From Plantago elongata (Eukaryota > Streptophyta > Magnoliopsida > Lamiales > Plantaginaceae): 64,000 nucleotides of DNA. Shown one piece after another: positions 35,464 through 47,159 of this stretch. The notes beneath the pieces are model-generated. The model was not told the origin of the DNA. It worked only from the letters and a program-made list of their open reading frames with translations, and did no database searches. Position numbers and translations under genes: made by a program. Position 1 is the first letter of the stretch. Each line of letters opens with the position of its first letter. The stretch lies in NCBI GenBank assembly GCA_036897095.1, contig JAYMSP010000113.1:16847-80846 (forward strand), given 5' to 3'.

Positions 35464-36891
35464 GAGAATCAGACCCTTGGATGTGTCCGTAACACCACCT
35501 GAACACACTTGTATTGCATGTGGTGTATACCCTGTATGATTCTTGTCTGTCTAGTTGTTTCTGTTTGATCATGAGTTATTTGTGTTTCTCTTGACCTGTA
35601 CGGTGTCTGGCTGCACTTACGTGTTGATTACTCGCATCTAATCTCTCTATGATTCTACTTATCTCCTTTAAGCAAAAAAAATAAAAAATTTATTATCGTG
35701 TGTGCAGTACACCCTAGGGAGGCTGTGGGTCCAATGAATCTTGATTGCTTTTGAGTCTAATAAAACCTTCCTTGTCTTATATTTTTTCATTTTTGGTTGT
35801 TCGGTATCACTAAACACAGTCATCAGTTGTGCTGGGGTGCTTGGGGTTCCGGTTGCCAGCGTTCGGCACGATTGATGTGCTTGAGGTGGTCTCTATAAAG
35901 GTGAGCCGGCAAATGTGCATGCATTAGGATACTGGGGTGTATGGGGTTCATGTTGCCTACACTCAGTCCTATGTGCACACCTGGTTCACTGAGCTAATGA
36001 CTAGTGTAACTGTTCGGGTGGTAGGGGCTCCGGTTGCCTCCATTCAATGGGTGTCCTTTCAACATACAAACACACTTTGTTTACATCAACAATCTGTGCT
36101 TTACTCTACTTGCTGACAAGGTTAGGACAATAAAAAGTGCTTGATTGCTTTTTGGGTTTTTGTGACACATGCCCCCTTAGCACAATTGCATACATTTTCT
36201 GTTACTTCTATTCATCTTTGCCTACTCTATTTCCCTGTGGAGATTTGTTAAAGTCATTGGTTGATTTTTTGTGGGCTGGATAGGAGTGAGTGTTGCCACC
36301 ACCTCGGTATATGGTATTGAGTTTCACTGACTTTTGGTCGACCAGGTGGTTTGCATTTGCATGGGTTATGTGTGGGGTGGTGAGTGTTAGATTTTAGAGC
36401 CTTGGGATTGCTACAATGGGTAAATTCTAAGTTTGAGTGCATTGTTCGAAGTCTTTGTACCATGACATAAGATTATCACTTAAGTTCTTTTATCTTTCCA
36501 TTATGTATTTTCCATGATCTCTGTTTTTCTTGCCCTTGTTTATAAGAGAATGAACTTTTTGAGGATGTTTTCTGGAAAATTATTTGTTCGTTTACAAGAT
36601 TTTTAACAAACAAAAAGGTTTTTTCAAAAAAAAAAAAAAAAGAACAACTTTGATGTTCGGAGTATACTAATGACTATTATTAGGATGTTTCGGTTACACC
36701 CCAAGTATTCATTGGCACTCTTCCCACTCCTCCACTTTCCCACTAACCCAACCATCATTTAGTACGTGTCCCTCATACACTTCCTTCAAACCACCCATCT
36801 CTTCAGCTTCTGTCTTCCCCATCAGCTCCTCTCCTCCCGAAAATTCTCCAATTCACTCCATTTTTGCTCCACCAAAAATCATACTGAGAAA
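35464..36891 (+). other. Spacer between pol and envelope-like ORF of copia B
   Basis: About 1.4 kb without recognisable coding. It holds three imperfect copies of a unit around 'tggggtgcttggggttccggttgcc' (35,835, 35,930 and 36,015). A poly-A run lies at 36,626-36,641. Confidence 0.6.
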
Positions 36892-37950
36892 ATGGCTCCT
36901 CGCCGATCAGTTAAACGAAAACTCAATACCTCACCTAGCCCCACTAACAAGCTTCCCCGCTCGTCTGGAAACTCAGTACCCAACCCCACATCCATTTGCA
37001 TTGTTGCACCAGTCGACCCGACAGGTGCACTGCCACTTTCGACGGTGGTTTTCCAGCCGACGGACACTGTGGTTCAAGATATTGGACACTCACACACGAC
37101 TGCACCAGCCTGAGTTCCTCACAAGACTGTAATTCTTGTGTTTGAAACCGGCACTGAGACGAACTTGGTCAAAATTGGGGCTTCTATTCCATCATCGGCC
37201 AACGCCACGAATGAGAATTCTCCGACGCTACCGAAAAGTTCCCCATCCCCAATTGCAACAACTCTTACTCCAAACAAGAGTCCTTCTCCGCCGACTGAGA
37301 TAGCTGCATCTACCTCTGAGCACGTGAGTCCACCAGCTTCAAATGTGATCGGTGAATCTGAACTCTTGCCAACTGATCAAGAGGGTGTTGAGGACACACC
37401 CCCACTTACAGAGGTTGCACCTGAAGCTCTTACAGATGATCCGACTACTACTGAGGTTGTAAATCTTGATGAGGTGGATTATGATGAGACTCCGCTTCGT
37501 TTCATCCGCACTAGATCCCGGTGTAAGACCCGAGCAGAGACGAGTGCAGAGGCTACACCAGCTCCTACTTCAGCTCCTTCCACTCGCTCCACCATAGCCA
37601 GGGACAAGGGTAAGGCCTTACACCACCTCCCCAACACCCTAGAGGTAACCTTCCATTGTCTGTGACTCGTACTTATGATGACAAATTCTATACCGAAGAT
37701 ATGCGTGAGTCTTTTTATTAGTTTGAGGACAAAAATGTATTGCTTGAGAAGGTTCTGTTGGATTCGGATTTCAAAACACATATGGTTTATCAGTTTTTAG
37801 AGGCTCGAAATATGCTTACTACTGTGGTGTCTCTTGAGTCCTATGCCCCTGATGTTATTCGGGAGTTTTACTGTAATATGGGGGAGATGTTTGACAATCC
37901 TGAGGTTGCTCTGTATGGAAAAGTATATCTTCGCAAAAAGATATACAATG

Positions 37951-37958
37951 TGACACCT
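37951..37958. repeat. Target-site duplication TGACACCT, left copy
   Basis: TGACACCT recurs at 39,003-39,010. Removing one copy plus the insertion restores the reading frame of the envelope-like ORF. An 8-bp duplication suggests hAT-type integration. Confidence 0.88.
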
Positions 37959-39002
37959 AGGGCTGGGAATGGTTGGTTAAAAACCATAACCATGACCATA
38001 ACCAGCTAACAACTATTTACTTTTCCTAAACGGTTATTAACCATAACCGTAATCGTAACCGTTCAGCAACCGACCGGTTACAACCACAACAAGTTCGGTT
38101 TTTGGTTACGGTTACGGTTAAAAACCGTTAATTTTTCTTCCTTTAAATTTGAATATTCTATTCTTCGAGCACAAAAATTACAAATCTTCAATACGCACTT
38201 TCAAACATTCATTTTGAACGAAAATTTGTACAAGCTCATATTTCGGGCCGATAATTTAATATTTTTGGTCCGAAAAATTATTTAAAAATTATTTTTTCAT
38301 AAAAAATGCAATAATACATAAAAAAATATAAAATAGGGAAAAAATTTATAAAAAAAATTAATTTTCACGCTCCAGAACTTCTTCAAGAGCTTTCTTGGTT
38401 AATTTTTCTGTCTCTTTCGAAGAGTCAGTAACCGTACCTTCACTAAGCTTTTCCAATTTCTTCCGTAGCTTCCGATTCTCACCATCAACGCTACCAAACT
38501 TCTGTTTTTCCCAATATATCAACCCCAGTCGAAAATTCTTCGCCAATTTCATGAAGTCACCGTCGAAATCCCAATTATCGGAGATTACTTTCACGCAGTC
38601 CTCGTGTCGAATCCACATCGACTCGGATTTAAAGGATTTTGGGCGACGACAATGGGAGGGACAAGCAGGGTTGAGATCGATTTTGATGGGATTGTGGTCG
38701 GAGTAGTAGCATTTTAGGTGGAGGACGGAGGCGGAAGGGACGAGAGTCGACCAGGAAGAAGAAGCAAGGCTTTGTCTAACTGCTGAAGAAGACGGATTGA
38801 AGGAGCTGAAAGGTTATTTTAAAAAATAACCTAAACCTATGGTTTTCGGTTTTTTTATGATCGAACCGGAATCGATCAATAATTATTTCGGTTCCGGTTT
38901 TGGTTATGGTCATTATTTAAATGGTTACGGTTATGGTTGTAACCAGAATCGAAATTATAGTTATGGTTATGGTTTTTAACCAACCATTTCCAAGCCTAGT
39001 AC
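37959..39002 (-). mobile_element. 1,044-bp inverted-repeat transposon inside copia B, carrying a LINE fragment
   Basis: The ends are AGGGCTGGGAATGGTTGG... and, on the other strand, ...GGCTTGGAAATGGTTGG, each running into repeated ACCATAACC/GGTTATGGT units that form long inverted arms. TGACACCT flanks it on both sides. The 8-bp duplication and TAGGGCTGG-type ends point to hAT; no transposase is present, so it is non-autonomous. Its core is a LINE endonuclease fragment (38,350-38,765, minus). Confidence 0.85.
38350..38765 (-). pseudogene. LINE endonuclease C-terminus and linker fragment, captured inside a DNA transposon
   Basis: The minus strand reads open from about 38,765 down to 38,358. It includes WSTLVPSASVLHLKCYYSDH followed by NPI, the SDH-x-P catalytic signature of L1-type endonucleases. 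FKSESMWIRHEDCVKVI comes next, then the FRLGLIYWEKQKFG segment and a coiled-coil EKLTKKALEEVLE end, all typical of the stretch between endonuclease and RT in plant LINEs. There is no RT or ORF1. A 3' poly-A is not evident, which argues for capture of an internal piece and not for a normal LINE insertion. Confidence 0.75.
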
Positions 39003-39010
39003 TGACACCT
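39003..39010. repeat. Target-site duplication TGACACCT, right copy
   Basis: Identical to 37,951-37,958; the interrupted reading frame resumes directly after it. Confidence 0.88.
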
Positions 39011-39913
39011 GCTATTATCAATAAAGTTTGTGGTTGGCCTACTGAGAGTGTACCTTATACGCCACTCAACAAGGATGATGTTCTCAAGGAAGTGGTTGCC
39101 AAGGGCTAAGCCCCCGCTCTCAAGGCTCACATCTCTCAGTGTGATCCTATATCATCTGGCGGCTATACAAACTGGATTCCCACATCCAATGTGGCTACAA
39201 ATACTTGGGAAATTGCTACATTGGTTTACAAGCTGAAGATGGAAATACCATTCGATTTGGGGGCGCGCATATTCGGGCATATGGAAAGTGTTCTGGCGAA
39301 AGGTAACTCGAACATACTCCCATATCCTTCCTTGATATATAGATTCTTGGTCTATCAAGGCTTTGTGCCGAAGCATAATGATGAGTTGGTCGACATTGGA
39401 GAATTTCGGATACACCCTGCATTCATTGGTGGATCTCATACACCAGATTTCCCATGGTTTGATGCGGCCAACAGCACTGTTGATGAGTCTGGTTTCGTGG
39501 TTATACCAAGGGAGATTCTACATGCCCAGCTTGCTAGTATTGATCAACATATTGAGGGTTTAAGGTTGATGAGGGGTACTAAGGAGTCTTTGCTTTCAGC
39601 ACATCAAGGGGGAGTGAATCAACAAGTGCAGGGAGAAGAACATAAAGGAGAGCAAAATGAAGAACAAGCAAATCATGATGAGGAACAGGTTGCTTAGGGT
39701 GAACTGAGGACACCCTACTTGTTTTCTATTTTTGTTTTAATTTGAACTATTTGACAGGGAGTGTTGTTCCCTGTGGTAGTTTGGTATGTAATAACTTTAG
39801 GATTCTAACCTTTATGTTTCGTGTTGAATTATGCTATGATCTACTTTATTAAGGGGGAGCATTTTGTATCTTGATCTTGTTTTGACAGGTTTGTGATGTG
39901 AAGAAAGGCAAAA

Positions 39914-39927
39914 ACTAAGGGGGGAAA
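39914..39927 (+). other. Polypurine tract of copia B
   Basis: 'aactaaggggggaaa' stands directly before the LTR start TGTAAGTGTG. Confidence 0.88.
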
Positions 39928-40786
39928 TGTAAGTGTGAGTTTTAATAGTGAGTGAACTGGTTGCACTCCGGAATTTACAGTCCAGTGTACCAAGTACACT
40001 AGTACAGGTGTATCGACTACCTTGGATATATAACTCACACTCCAAGTCATAATCTAACTTGACTTTGATTAGTATTGATATAGTTTTTATCTTTATTCAA
40101 CTAACATAACAAGTTCCATAGTAGTGTAGGTTTACTGTGTGTAGGAAATCGAGACATGAGATCTTAGAATCCAAAGGAGATTGCAAGTTGAAGTCTGCTA
40201 GGACAAGAACAACATAATATCGACTAGATAAGAAGAGATCAAATAAGAAGTTGAAGATTGATAGGAATCATAACACAAATCAATGTAGGAGTCTGCCCAC
40301 ATGATCGGCTTCAAGAATCTATATAAAGGGCTTCTACATTGAAGACAAAACTACGTGTTTCAAGCAAGCCATTCCCATAGCATATTTGTTGCACGTATTT
40401 TATCATCAACCTTTTTCAAGTTTTTATCTAGTGATTAGTCCAGAGATCAAGGGCTAGATTAGTACGGTTCATTCCTTACATCTACTTGGTTGTTTTTCAT
40501 CTAGTTGTATTCCTAAAATAGAGCTAGAGAAGTAACCTTGTATTCATTATTTGTTTAACTTTCGCTTTGAGGCTCGGTGGGTTATCGACATAGATTACCT
40601 GCTAGAAACTTATATCTTGTTTCAGTTTATTTCCGATGTCAATCTGATTTATATAGTTTATGTCGAGCCTTAGCTAGGGTGATTGAATATACTCTTCACT
40701 GCTTACAACAGAAGAGTATAGGCAGTATACATAGTTGAGTTGTAGTAGTTGTTAATGTATTAAATCCCGATCATCATACTATTTCA
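39928..40786 (+). repeat. Copia B 3' LTR
   Basis: TGTAAGTGTGAGTTTTAATAG... to ...CATACTATTTCA, colinear with 29,212-30,059; the 5' copy lacks four bases at its start. Confidence 0.9.
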
Positions 40787-43677
40787 TTAGATATACGATA
40801 TATGAAGATTCAATGTCCGGAAATAGAAAATGTAGCCTTCCAATTCCTAGGATATGAGCTAAAATTGACCCGCATCTTAAAACACGATGATTTTGTGGAG
40901 AAAACACGACCTCTAAAAATAAGATCAAGTGTTTGAGTTTCAAATTGTACTTCACATAGAAATATTATTGATACACAATTTCTAGTTCCAAACAAACCAA
41001 GGCCAGAGTAAAGTGTAGAATTTTAGGAAAACCAAAATAAAAGGAGATTCACTATAGTTTTTGTTGAAGAATAAATGTACAAGAGTTAGTATTGGATTAG
41101 ACTGTTATAGGTTCAACTGTTACGGACTCTTTAAAAGCTTTTTTCTCATCTATATATACATGCTTGTACTTTCTTATTCATTACATCAGAATAAACGCTA
41201 TTCTATTTCTTTCGACAGTTTTAACTTTGTCCAGTATATATAGCAGAATTATTTTTTCTCTACCTTACCAATATCTTTGTTATTAGCTTAGGCCTTAGTG
41301 TGATATTCCTTATTATTTCTTTTCCTTCTCTTTCATTTTGGGCCCTTGATCTTAACATTACAACGGGCCTTTCATGGGCTTTAGAAAGTGAGACCAAGTC
41401 CAAATTGGGCTGGACCAGTTTACTGCAAATGGCAATGGAGAGCAATTCTGTCGTGGGCCTATCAAGAAGTCTCAATTCCCAACACAATGGGCCTATGAAG
41501 CCAGTCATGGAAATGCCTGAATGATCTCTTTAAAATAACAAAAACACAGGGAGTTAGAATACTTCAATCTTATATTCTCATGAACATTTTCAAAAAAACT
41601 AATTCCTTAGCTTGGTTTCGTCTGTGGATGTTGATCAGTGTAGATTGCAGGAAGGACCCAACATACCATGTCTTTATCATGTAGGCGTAAAGCATGGAAC
41701 GAAAGACGCTAGAGCAAGAATCTGCTTATGGTCTCATTCATCATGCAAATCAACGTTAACTATGTCTGTGAGACGTATATAATTGATCAATGGACATGGA
41801 TGTATCAATCAGTTCCTTGCTAAGTTGTACGAAAGGTACAAGGCGTGCATTCGCTTCTTATCGTGGAACATGTTGCTCTGAGGATTGTAACCACACTCTA
41901 CAGAAATGAATTGCTGGTAGCTTCTGATTTATTCCTGGAGAACTTGACAGATGATATGTGCACTTATACTGTAAACTGAAGACAATAGCTAACAGGTTGA
42001 GTATTAACTTAGCCCTCAGAATCAAATGCCACAGGGGTCTTAATGCCAGCCAACAGGCATCCTATGAACAATATCATCATCAACATATACAACAGTTTCA
42101 TGATTCTACAATTCAACAAAGAGTCATCCAAGGAATATCTAGCTTGTAGGCCTAATATGATCATATCACAATGAAGAGCAAGGGGGAGAGGACTTGGCTG
42201 AAGCGCTATATTACCAAATCCATGAAAGAGTTGGCGAATCCAACAAACTTTAGAATTAAGCAGCCTCAAACTATAACCATCAAATCGTCAGGAAGACTTC
42301 AGCGAGACATCAATTCCAAATATAGTACGTCTAGAACAAAGGCAAGATAAAAATTTACCCTGAACATAATACGGCAAAAGCAAGAGATAGATCAATTCGG
42401 AACATAATACGACACAGGAAAAGGCTGTTGTCTTTACTGCTATAGCAGTTTCGCAATCAGGAACAAGACCGTCCAAATTAATTTTCTACCAGTGTCAGAT
42501 ATTTCAATATCATAAATGTCAAACACCGGAAACAGGAACTAAGAACTGAAGTGACTAATTCCTTATCATCCCTGGTTCAGTCGACCAAACTCATTGATCA
42601 TGCGAAGCTGCTAAGCCTACCTTCTCTGTACTACTGTGCAAGCATCCCCATTTGAGTTGAACACAGTAACAACATCTCTATCCAGTCAAATTTGGCACCA
42701 AAAAACTTCTCAACAAATCGAATTGACAGAGAAATGAATGACATGTTCAATATGAAATCATATTTAAATCTGATATCCACATTATAGTTACTATACTGGG
42801 GGCAAAAGAGTTGCTTACAAGAACTACGCAATTGAATTGAACTAATTCCGCAGAAGAGTTGCAAGAAATATGCAAATGAAAGACTCAAACTAGCTATTTA
42901 GTTCATGATCACTATAGTACTGATGGTGAACTTGACAGCCTAACTAGCTATTCTATCAAGCTACTGAGACCCGAGTTAGTGCCACAGAATGTGGGCATTT
43001 GAGTCCTTGAACAAGTGGATACAACGTTGTTTGTACATCTATAGCCGTACATACATGTATGTCATTTTGGTCTTCTCAGTTTTGAGGTACACATGTGAAA
43101 TATTGGGATGATGGCAAGGAATGGCAAAGCTGTTCCTTTTATCTTCTTATTTGACATGAGAGTTGTTTTGGAAGTGAAAAAACACAACACCATTCATTTA
43201 AAAAAAAAGAAAGAGTATCACCTAATTAATACTAGCGCACACTTGCATTCCCCATATAACAAGATACAACTTCTATATATGTTTACAAATATTGCATCAT
43301 AAAAAGTAGTGAAATGTATATATCGCATCTTATAGAAAGACAAAACTAATCAAATTTTTCATCCCAACTTGCGATATTTGTCACATGAAATGCGCAAAAA
43401 AGTTGGAAAAATTGTGCAAAATAGTTGCAAATTAAATCTGTTTGTAACTTAATGGTTATAAACTTATAATATATATCATCTATATTCTATATGACTAGAA
43501 ACAACAACAACAAATGGTGAAATGAAGTCTCAGTAACTTAACATTAAGCAAATCAACTCTAAACATTAAGACTAAACATTACATTTGATTGCATTTCTTA
43601 CACGCAGATAATTACATTAACATTAAAAACAAACACTAAACATATTACTTAGATCACCGAGCTAAAAGGTAGCTAGG
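40787..43677. other. Intergenic, no supported gene
   Basis: Anonymous AT-rich sequence. A stretch at 41,330-41,520 repeats 'gggcct' several times and yields a 74-codon ORF without recognisable motifs. 41,600-43,000 looks more like untranslated or decayed genic sequence than repeat, but no reading frame supports a gene. Confidence 0.35.
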
Positions 43678-44454
43678 TTAAAAATAAACGACACATGATA
43701 CTGGACCGGACATATTCCCATTCACCAAGCCCTTGTTGGTCTGAAACCGGAAAACCAGGTTATCACAATAAACCCTCATCAACCCAGATCCAGCACCCCA
43801 ACCCAACCACCCTTGGTGTCTCACCATCCCAAGCACCTTCATCCCCACCGTCATTTTCCCCCCCTTAACATCCTTCCTTAACGCCTCCAACGCCAGACTC
43901 CCGATCGAAATCTCCGAAAAATCAAACTTTGCTTCCACCTCCATCCGGTTCCTCCCCGGCTGCACCAACCTTCCTTTATAATACTGTGCCAGCACCACGT
44001 CCTGCGACGGATACACCAACGACATTTCCATCCTGTCGAAAATCGTCATAAAGTGGCGGTTCGTGTTGGTAAAAACGACAGTAACGTTACACTCTGCTGT
44101 GACCGTACCGGTCCCGGAGAACGTAACGTTGGAAATGGCGCCGGCATCAACCTGCACCATTGGGGCATCGGGGAAGCTGATCTCCGATATCACGTAGCCG
44201 AGGAGGGTCGCGAGAAGGGCACCGAAAGTGAACAGCATGGCCGCGTTTTGGATGTTTAAGGGCGGGCAGGCACAACAGTGGGTGCGAGGTGGTTGTGGCT
44301 GTGGCTGTGGCTGTGCTTGTTGTTGGGCGCGGCCACGGTCGACATAGATCACCCGGACGGGCTGTGGTGCTGCTGCTGCTGGAATGCCTATGACTACGTT
44401 TGGGGCTGGTTCGGACTCGGTGGAGGTGGAGGAGGAAGAGGTTGATGAGGCCAT
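43678..44454 (-). CDS. NHL/LEA_2-domain membrane protein, second and divergent
   Basis: This intact single-exon ORF has an ATG at 44,454 (258 residues). A longer upstream frame exists, but the MASSTSSSSTS start, with ATGGC context, fits the family better. The N-terminus (1-57) is Ser/Ala/Pro-rich with a QAQPQPQPQPP run. HCCACPP (59-65) precedes one hydrophobic segment at about 70-90. The LEA_2-like beta-rich part has NVTFSGTG and NVTVVFTNTN (two possible N-glycosylation sites), DRMEMSLVYPS and a C-terminal VSCVVYF. Known for the group: type II or GPI-like plasma-membrane proteins of the NDR1/HIN1-like class. It is clearly not a close copy of the NHL gene at 6,390; the NPNSRIGIYYD-type motif is replaced by NTNRHFMTIFD. 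Family call good, subgroup unknown. Confidence 0.85.
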   Translation of the reverse strand: MASSTSSSSTSTESEPAPNVVIGIPAAAAPQPVRVIYVDRGRAQQQAQPQPQPQPPRTHCCACPPLNIQNAAMLFTFGALLATLLGYVISEISFPDAPMVQVDAGAISNVTFSGTGTVTAECNVTVVFTNTNRHFMTIFDRMEMSLVYPSQDVVLAQYYKGRLVQPGRNRMEVEAKFDFSEISIGSLALEALRKDVKGGKMTVGMKVLGMVRHQGWLGWGAGSGLMRVYCDNLVFRFQTNKGLVNGNMSGPVSCVVYF

Positions 44455-44649
44455 GGTTTTGGTTTTTGAGTATTTTGGTTTGTGAAGAAAGTGAAGAGTG
44501 GTTTTGGAGTGATGAGAAAATGGGAATAAGGGTTGGGTTTTAAATGTGAAGGTGATGGAGAAAAGTGAAGACACGTGGTGGAAGAGTTTGCAAAGATGAG
44601 TGTGTTTTTGCAATATCTTTTGTCTTCTTGAGAGCATTTTCATCACCTT

Positions 44650-46584
44650 TTGGTAGAAGATACAGCTAGCTGGTTAATTCCATTGATACACAGACCGAGC
44701 TTAATTTAAAGGAGATGAAGATGGAGTTATTACTAGCTTGTCCTATTAATTTGTGAGATTTTGGACCAACTTTCTACTTAATTTGTTCTTACTCGTTATC
44801 AAAATCTATGGATCAGACTTGGTAAAATATTAAAGTCTATGAAGTGGATTTTCTAAAAGAACTCTATGAATTGAATTTTGTTTGAAAAAAATGTGACATT
44901 GTTATGTTATTACATAAATATATGAGATATGTCTTTAAGAAAGTAAAGACAAATTAAAATAATTATTTATTGTATTGTTCTACTTTTGTATGGAAAGTAA
45001 GTCATTTGTATATAAAAAAGATTATTTTGGACCAGGTCGGTCGTTGAGATTTTGTTATATAACTTGTATATTTATTATTGAAGTCGTTAAAGACTTATTA
45101 CAGAATAGTTGGTGGACTTAGTCGTAGATTTGTCGTATGTACGAATTTATTGATGAGAACGAATATTTTTTTATTTTGTATGGATGTCAAAGAATGTTCG
45201 AATATCATGGGATTCGAGATTGATGTATGTCGTCACAGAATTTTATCGTCTAGCGGTTAGAATTATTACTCGTTTTTTTAGAGATATATCTTTCTAGTTA
45301 TGAATTTATGGCAACGTAGATTCTCCTATTCGTATTGGTTGTAGTAATACGTTAAAAACTAGATTACGCAAACGAATATCAATTGGCGGGTGAAACTTCT
45401 TCCGAATGCGTCAGTATAGATTTATGTCGACTTTACAATGATGATGCCTTAGATTCTCCATTAAAGTTACGTTGTCGTACTATGTTGGGTTAACTCGTAT
45501 ATAACTACATTGTCGGTGTTGTTACGAGGTCGTTATTTATCACTGAGCGGGTTGAATACCCAAAGATTTGCACGAGCCTCTTTAGATATATGCATCGATG
45601 TCAGCGTATGTTCTTCAACACATTATCGTGCTCTATATACCTTACGAAGGAGTCTTAGTATATACTCATTTTCTTATCGAGCCAAACTAAGGACTCACCT
45701 CGTTTATACTCGACATCGTTCGATTAGGCTCGATCAATTTTATTCTTTTTATACTTATTTTTGATTAAACATCTCGAGCTTAAAGTTCGAATCAAATAAA
45801 CCGAATTAGAACCTATTTATTAATTAATGTACTTAAAGATTAATTCACTTATTTAATTTACGAGCCGAACCTAGTAATGGGATGATTAACTCGATCGGCT
45901 TGACTAGTCAGGCGTTATGTATAGAAATGAAAATGAGCGGTACGAGACTTTTTTTTTAAAACGTTAAAAATTATACTAATAATTTTAAAAGTGTACAAGA
46001 GTATAAGGAACGTTCGGGATTTAAATTTTAAATTACATCAACCTCCTTTAACACTATCCAAATTAATATACAAAACATCAATTATAAACCAAATATTTTA
46101 CCAATGGAATAGAACTGTAGGAGACTATTGATATACCAGAAATTAAGGAATAGAAATGGAATGAAGGATAATGTTGATATTGTTTGTTGAGATAGGATGA
46201 AGATACTTGCTACCGAGTACAAAGGGACGAAACGCGTGACTGTAAACTGCATGCTTAATTGTGCTGTTAATCACAAATTAATCAATCACCTAGCTACTGT
46301 GAAATTTCCTTTTCTCAACAAGGACTAATCATACTAATTTAGTGCTGGACAATGAAAACAAAGATCATAATATTGATCATAAGCATAACCTTCAAATTTA
46401 AACATATTTACAAAATCTTCCATTTCATCTAAACATATTTACAAAATCTTGTTTCATTAACTTAAACTTGTAAGCTTAGCTACAAAATATGCTCGAACAA
46501 GGATCAAGAAAACCAAACCCCACATAATTTACATACATTTCGATATAAACTAACTCAAAAATTTTACCCAAACCAAATTAATCA
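44650..46584. other. Intergenic, no supported gene
   Basis: It contains an unusual TCG-rich block (45,030-45,930) of unknown origin with only short ORFs. 46,385-46,460 duplicates 'taaacatatttacaaaatctt' in tandem, close to the 3' end of the gene at 46,585. Confidence 0.4.
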
Positions 46585-46935
46585 TCAAACCTTTGCCCTC
46601 TTCACGCGACGACGATCATTCTTCGCCATGTTCGTCTGAGTCGTCTCCAATGGCTTCGAATTCTTATAAATCTCTGTGATCGACCTATACTTCCTTTTTG
46701 GCAAAGGTCTATCCACCACAGAACTGAAGCTCCCTGTATTGCTCGATGACACAATATCTTCTCCTTCTGTAGTGGTGTCTTCTTCCTCTTGTGATGAATT
46801 TCCTCTCAAAGACTTGATCAAGAAGCCTCGTAAATCGTCGATAAAATCGGAACCGTGATCTCCACCACCGAGGTGAACCAGCTCCAATACGGCCTCCACC
46901 TCCTGTTCAGTCATGATCCAGCTCGTCGATTCCAT
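46585..46935 (-). CDS. Small uncharacterised plant protein with RSIxEIY motif (paralogue of 53,883 gene)
   Basis: ATG at 46,935 gives 116 residues starting MESTSWIMTEQEVEAVLELV. The open frame extends upstream, but a TATA box at 46,990-46,999 makes this ATG the sensible start. Features: an N-terminal amphipathic helix TEQEVEAVLELVHLGG, a Gly/Asp spacer, an acidic stretch QEEEDTTTEGED, PLPKRKYRSITEIYK (83-97) and a basic tail NDRRRVKRAKV that could be a nuclear signal. The helix and RSI-x-E-Y motifs recur in the protein encoded at 53,883-54,191. I recognise a plant-wide pattern of small proteins of this kind but cannot name a function. Confidence 0.75.
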   Translation of the reverse strand: MESTSWIMTEQEVEAVLELVHLGGGDHGSDFIDDLRGFLIKSLRGNSSQEEEDTTTEGEDIVSSSNTGSFSSVVDRPLPKRKYRSITEIYKNSKPLETTQTNMAKNDRRRVKRAKV

Positions 46936-46989
46936 CCTTGATTTGTTCAGAGATTTTTTTGGCGTGATACAATATATGTTCTTATGGTC

Positions 46990-46999
46990 TTTATATATA
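46990..46999 (-). promoter_or_regulatory. TATA box of the 46,585 gene
   Basis: TATATATAAA on the minus strand, 55-64 bp upstream of ATG 46,935. Position fits a short 5' leader. Confidence 0.55.
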
Positions 47000-47159
47000 T
47001 GGACGGAGAAACAAAGGGGTTTGTAGTATGACGAAACTGCCCTATGTAAAATCTTTGGGAGAAGGTTGAGGTTATGGTCAACGGATATTTCGGAGGACAG
47101 AAATGGAATTTGGATAGGTAGCGTAAAGTGTGTTCTGCTATTATAGTACAATATATGTT

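Larger units (their letters stand above)
36892..39697 (+). pseudogene. Envelope-like / plant transposon third ORF of copia B, broken and interrupted
   Basis: ATG at 36,892 gives MAPRRSVKRKLNTSPSP, then a long Ser/Thr/Pro-rich region with stops at 37,111 and 37,663. A folded part follows: FLEARNMLTTVVSLESYAP (about 37,795-37,850) and EMFDNPEVALYGKVYLRKKI up to 37,958. The reading then continues exactly after the transposon, at 39,011, with AIINKVCGWP, and later LGARIFGHMESVLAKGN, LPYPSLIYRFLVYQGF and a Gln/Glu-rich tail, ending at 39,697. This layout matches the envelope-like ORF that follows pol in SIRE/Maximus elements. Its function in the family is unproven; I see no convincing membrane anchor here. 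Confidence 0.75.
29212..40786 (+). mobile_element. Copia B: large Ty1/copia element with envelope-like ORF (SIRE/Maximus type)
   Basis: The 11.6-kb span has LTRs at both ends, a tRNA-Met primer-binding site at about 30,062, gag-pol, a long spacer, an envelope-like ORF (36,892-39,697) and a polypurine tract just before 39,928. The coding parts carry many stops. The third ORF after pol places it in the SIRE/Maximus group. A 1,044-bp transposon sits inside the third ORF. The five bases outside the LTRs (ctaaa and ttaga) do not match well, so the target duplication has decayed or an edge is altered. Confidence 0.9.

Noticed and set aside
36254-36463. 69-codon minus-strand ORF
   Set aside because: Lies in the copia B spacer; no motif and on the strand opposite to the element.
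44455-44646. 64-codon N-terminal extension of the NHL-like gene
   Set aside because: The extension is Phe/His/Lys-rich and unlike the family; the ATG at 44,454 has good context and gives a normal N-terminus.
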